Origin: Diadema setosum
Lineage: Eukaryota > Echinodermata > Echinoidea > Diadematoida > Diadematidae
Direction of reading: 5' to 3'
Length of the DNA stretch: 64,000 bases
NCBI RefSeq assembly: GCF_964275005.1
Contig: NC_092693.1
Span: forward strand, 20,947,706-21,011,705
A model generated the notes under the pieces. That model saw only the letters and a list, made by a program, of their open reading frames with translations, did no database searches and was not told the DNA's origin. The translations under genes were made by a program, and so were the position numbers. Below, piece after piece: positions 59,755-64,000 of this stretch (its first letter is position 1; each line of letters opens with the position of its first letter).

Positions 59755-61683
59755 TTAATGAGCTAAGACAACAATTTTCGGTTTCAATCAATGAAACGGT
59801 TTTTATGACTAATTTCGATGTTATCACGGTTTCGAATCTATTATAACGCCAATCTTTGTACATGTATATCCTCACAAATAGTTTCCGGACGTCCAAGCAG
59901 TCTGAAAGACCAGTTTTATCTTTGATCCGAGAGGTCGATCTGACTTCTAAATATATATATATATATATATATTTATAAGAATCCCCACCCAATTATTTAA
60001 TGCAGTTCAAACCAAGAATTACGTGTAGGCCTATCTGTAAGTGGTCTTTGTTGTAAGCTGCGTGGAAAGTCAAATTTTTAATTTTTGCAGGATTTTGGGA
60101 AAAGGTATCTTCAGTGTACCAATCAAATCATTGCTAATCATTGGTAAACCCTCTACTCCGTAGATACGCCACTCTAGATGATTTCATTAATTCTTTTTTT
60201 AATTGTTGCAAACGCCAAATAAAACGTGATGCCTGTCAATGCGTGATCAGACCTTACGTGATCAGCAATGAGATATTCCTGAATCAGGTTGTCAAAGTTT
60301 CTATTAATTTTCTGCCATCCTAATTGTTTCAATGAATAATACCCTGGAGTGGGCCTCATTCACTCTCTGTGATCAAAATCCCATCCCATATAGGTCTGCT
60401 CATTAGAGGCGCTGATCTGATATCTGTACAACACACATTCACCTGCCGCGGTGCGAAACAACTTGATTGAGTGTGTTTATATTAAAGTGGGCATTATGGC
60501 ACTTTGGGAACGGAGAATACGCTCTATACATAATTGATGTTATTCATCATTGATGGTGCCCATTATACATTGCACATTAGTCACGCTTTTAGTAGTGCTC
60601 TTTATGTATGAGAACAAAGTAATCAGTTCCATTGTTACTTTAATGAACGCCACCCTGGAGTTTCGGTGGTAAAATGTGGGCAGTCTTGCGTCGTTGCAAA
60701 TCCGTGAAGTTCATTAATATTAAAGGATAAGACTCCAATACCTGTGGTGACATGCATGGAGTTAGCTCCGGAAGGCCCGAGTAATACATGTATTATAAGT
60801 GCTAACGGGAGGGCCGTTACATGGATTCTATATATTGCTATAACAGTGTTGCATTTTCCAACTTGGACGCAATAATATTTGATGTTTGGACTTTGACCCC
60901 ATGACACGTTACCCTGTATGTGAATTCGTGTAAAAACACCATCTGCTTTGGAGACTGTGAATATTTCCATATGAAATTATGCTTTCTGTCACTAATTAAA
61001 CAGCACCCCCCCCCCCCCACACACACACACATCACACAAAGAATTCGTCTTGCGTTAATCAAAACTCCTCTGAGTGAAAATAGAAATAGGCTCACTTCCT
61101 CTTTTGATGGACTTCAAACTTCTGTGTCCAATTTGTCATTGGTTGCAAAAACTGCTATAGGCCTCATAAAGTGATGTGAAATCTGCTTGATCAAGACTGG
61201 TAGATCAATTAATACTCCGGGACGTGACTCATATCGGTGTGCCTACAGACACGAGCATTATACGACAGCACCTGCCGAGATCAAGGGTAAGTTATGTAAA
61301 AATTTCTCCTAATACATCCACGAAAGGGGGTTCTTGGATACTACTTGGAGATTTGATATAATAAAATAAGCATGTTCATACAATATTATTGATATTTGTC
61401 AAAAGACGTCGACATCGCGTCAACAAGTAGCAGGTATTTTGTTTTGTTTTCTTTGTTTGTTGGTTGTTGTTTTTGTTGTTGTTGTTGTTTGTTTGTTTGT
61501 TTGTTTGTTTGTTTTGTTTTGTTTTTTTTTGGGGGGGGGGGATATCTAGTCCCGCCATTGCTAGGTTTGGTCTGCCCCAAAAATTTTTCGAAGTCATTAT
61601 TGGTTTTACAGTTTATAGCCTTCGGTACAGGTGACATGACTCGACATTACTGTAACCAGTGTCTTATTGAGTATTCCCTATTG
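59755..61683. other. No supported gene; microsatellites and C tract
   Basis: (AT)n at 59950-59971, a C13-(CA)n block at 61004-61031, and a (GTT)n/(GTTT)n block ending in poly-G at 61455-61541. A possible immunoglobulin-like exon fragment near 61170-61289 is discussed in the findings but not called. Confidence 0.45.
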
Positions 61684-61684
61684 A

Positions 61685-62160
61685 TACAGTATGCCCCCCC
61701 CCCCCCCAAAAAAAAAAAAAAAATACAATCGAATTTCCGCACTAATAACTTTCAAAATGATCAGTCTGTCTAAATGCTATTTCAGGGTCTAAAAATATAA
61801 CATCTTAGCTACATTTTGCAGAAAACTCCATTCAAATTGGTTAAGTGGTCAAAGAGAAATTTGGATAGTTGTAAAACATTTCATGGATCTGTTTCTTCCA
61901 AGTTTAGCCTTTGGATGCTCTTCGACTGCATGTTAATGTGTGAACACAACGGATAGAATTTGGAGGGAAGGGATTCCTGACATGCTCTTCAAAGATCCTC
62001 ATTTCTCTTTGACCACGGAAGCAAATTGGACGGGGTTTTCCGGAAGATATGGGTAACACGTTATAGCTTCATACCCTGAAATTGTATATGGATCGATTCA
62101 CTATCTTTAAAGTAATCATTGCTGAGGGCCCCGTTGTAATTATTCTTGGGACATACAGTA
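61685..62160. mobile_element. Mariner-like MITE family C, copy 2
   Basis: It starts TACAGTATGCCCCCC and ends GGGACATACAGTA. It is collinear with 32464-32947 throughout. Poly-C passes directly into poly-A just inside the left terminus. Confidence 0.75.
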
Positions 62161-63590
62161 TTGATGTCGCATGATATATTGTGATGCAAATTTTCCACGT
62201 GATTTGGATAAAGAGATGATCACCGCATTGTGCATTACTGCAACAACTGCACGCATGAAGTAGTTTATATATCAAGCTATCATACTAAAGAAACATATCA
62301 GAAGATGTCTGCCTCTTGTCCTGTTCAACTCGAAAGGGAATAACCATCGCTTCCCAACGTTTATCACGCAATTATTATTCCAAGATCACGCACAAAGTGG
62401 CATTAGCCTATGTGTTGTTAGTTTCCATTTCACAAGAAAGTCAAAATCCATAAGTTTATTTATTCCCTCAAACAAAACGAGCCAATAAATGAACATTCAG
62501 CTAAAGAGAAGGCCGAAGCGCTGTGTGAAGCCTTGGGATGCATGGCCAGATGCCAAAATTGCATTTATATGTTCTTATACCTATCCCTTTCGAGAGTGTT
62601 TGAAGTTGGACGAATGTCCCGAGTGATATATAGTTATTAGATGTATATTTTGAATTGTCTGATGAATACTATAGGTTTTACCGGCCGATTTTTTTTTTTT
62701 TTTTTTTTTTTTTGTCGTTCGATTTCATATCAGAACCATTCATTTTCGTAAAATTTGCACAGGCATCAAAATATACGGCCATTCAAAATCGTTTTCTTCG
62801 ATCAAAGGTTAGTTGACTAATTTGGCAACCGATTATGCATTTGCGTATTCTAATTCGTTGAATGCGCATACATTTTCGGCAACGGTTATTCAAATTCGTC
62901 TCCACATTTCGCCAGCTCTTTCCTAGTATTCAAGTTCGGATATGGGCAAACAAGTTCATAAAAGGAGCATTCAAATTAAACCTGTACAATGTCCATTTTA
63001 AAAAAAAAGTACATTACTTGTACTGCGTTTTAAATTGAATGTTGAAAACGTCTACATGTGAATCACACAATGATATCATATAGTTTTGTATAAGATGAAG
63101 ATCAGAAAGCTGTGTGATAATCATGAGTAAGATAAAGACTTTATGAATTAGAGCAGACGCTGAGTCATAAGAATTATATTTGATTAACTGTGGAAGCAGA
63201 AATTAATATGTTGAGGTGATATAAAGTGGTGATGTCACACTCATGAACTTTTTTAGGGTATTGTTGAAAATATTTGAACTTTCACTAACAGAGGAGTCGA
63301 AATTCATGTGATGATAATAATTTGACAGATAATTGTTCATATACCCTTATTTTTTTATGTTACTTGTTTCTCTCTGTATGTTTTTGTGATTTTTTTTTAG
63401 ATATGTGAAATGAAATAAAGTCCTCGAAGGCGGATAAAGAAAAATAAGTAAGATAAAGATGTCAAATGAAAATCATAAAGAGAATATGATGACCTTAATG
63501 AAAATAAAGACGTAGATTAGAAATAAAGACAACCATGAGATGACATGACGAAATGAGGAATTTATATTGAAGTTTACATAACAACAAACG
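62161..63590. other. No gene recognised
   Basis: AT-rich sequence with a T homopolymer of about 24 bases (62692-62714). An A-rich, GATAAAGA-type degenerate repeat occupies 63090-63540. Confidence 0.5.
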
Positions 63591-63892
63591 GTGGCCCGGT
63601 GGCCCAGGGCCACCAAAAATGAAAGTCGGGCCACCAAATTTTAAAAAGGGGCAAATTTTTGGTGGTCCGAGGCGGGCCTCCAATTTTTTTTTTTTTTTTT
63701 TTTGAAAACTATGTCAATAATTCGTAACTTTTTGCGCCGGAAATGCATAAATGCATGCAGTGAATGTATGACTCATAAAAAACGGGACTTTTAATGTTTT
63801 TTGTCGTTTTTTTTTTCGGGCCACCAAAACTTTGATGATTTTGGTGGCCCCATCGGGCCACCAAAGAAAAAAAGTTAGTGTGGAGCCCTGGT
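63590..63892. mobile_element. GGGCCACCAAA-containing short element
   Basis: GGGCCACCAAA and its complement TTTGGTGGCCC recur at both ends (63606-63640 and 63818-63862), forming an imperfect inverted repeat about 300 bp long. A poly-T tract (63684-63702) lies inside. It is probably a truncated MITE. Confidence 0.55.
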
Positions 63893-64000
63893 TTAGCAAA
63901 AGAAAACAATCTGGATGTCCAAATAAACAAAATTATGCTGATCATGATGCTGAAATGTCATAAAAGTAAAAGTCCATTCAATGACTAGCTGGACGTAGTC

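Overview
The window looks like an AT-rich animal nuclear genome from a marine invertebrate. An echinoderm-like deuterostome is my best guess, but that part is inference from the style of the repeats. Support for an animal comes from two unmistakable metazoan-type genes with GT-AG introns, truncated CR1/L2-type non-LTR retrotransposons, tRNA-derived SINEs, many short inverted-repeat transposons (MITEs) and very abundant microsatellites. Gene density is low: only two protein genes can be defended over 64 kb. No rRNA genes, functional tRNA genes, operons or prokaryotic features are seen.

Gene 1 (minus strand, 24054-30757) encodes a riboflavin transporter of the SLC52A family in two coding exons (29300-30757 and 24054-24305) separated by a 5.0-kb repeat-filled intron. 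The joined protein is 569 residues, has 11 predicted membrane segments and carries an unusually long acidic loop between segments 6 and 7. A decayed non-LTR retrotransposon fragment begins about 40 bp after the stop codon.

Gene 2 (plus strand, 45793-51150) encodes adenine phosphoribosyltransferase (APRT) in five exons: 45793-45881, 48521-48627, 49265-49398, 50049-50127 and 51005-51150. The product is 184 residues with an intact PRPP-binding loop and catalytic glutamate. Its introns hold a pogo/mariner-like MITE, a CpG-rich promoter-like cluster and two antisense tRNA-derived sequences. The two genes do not share a pathway: one imports riboflavin, the other salvages adenine.

The rest is repeat landscape. 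0.5-8.8 kb: MITEs and microsatellites. 8.8-14.1 kb: a complex nest with two inverted arrays of an 18-bp motif, a TTAA-flanked MITE, a bidirectional array of about 330-bp units, and a repeat loaded with nuclear-receptor DR1-like motifs. 14.6-17.8 kb: a large foldback element. 18-23.5 kb: AT-rich, mostly microsatellites. 31-45 kb: MITEs, a 23-bp minisatellite, a 2.6-kb terminal-inverted-repeat element carrying a dispersed 15-bp iteron, and two abutting perfect palindromes. 51-64 kb: mostly unannotatable AT-rich sequence, further MITE copies, and one or two weak orphan exon candidates.

The items most worth follow-up are the 35.26-37.87 kb element with its iterons, the abutting palindromes at 44.67-44.75 kb, the inverted pair of 18-bp-motif arrays, and the repeat-borne DR1 clusters.
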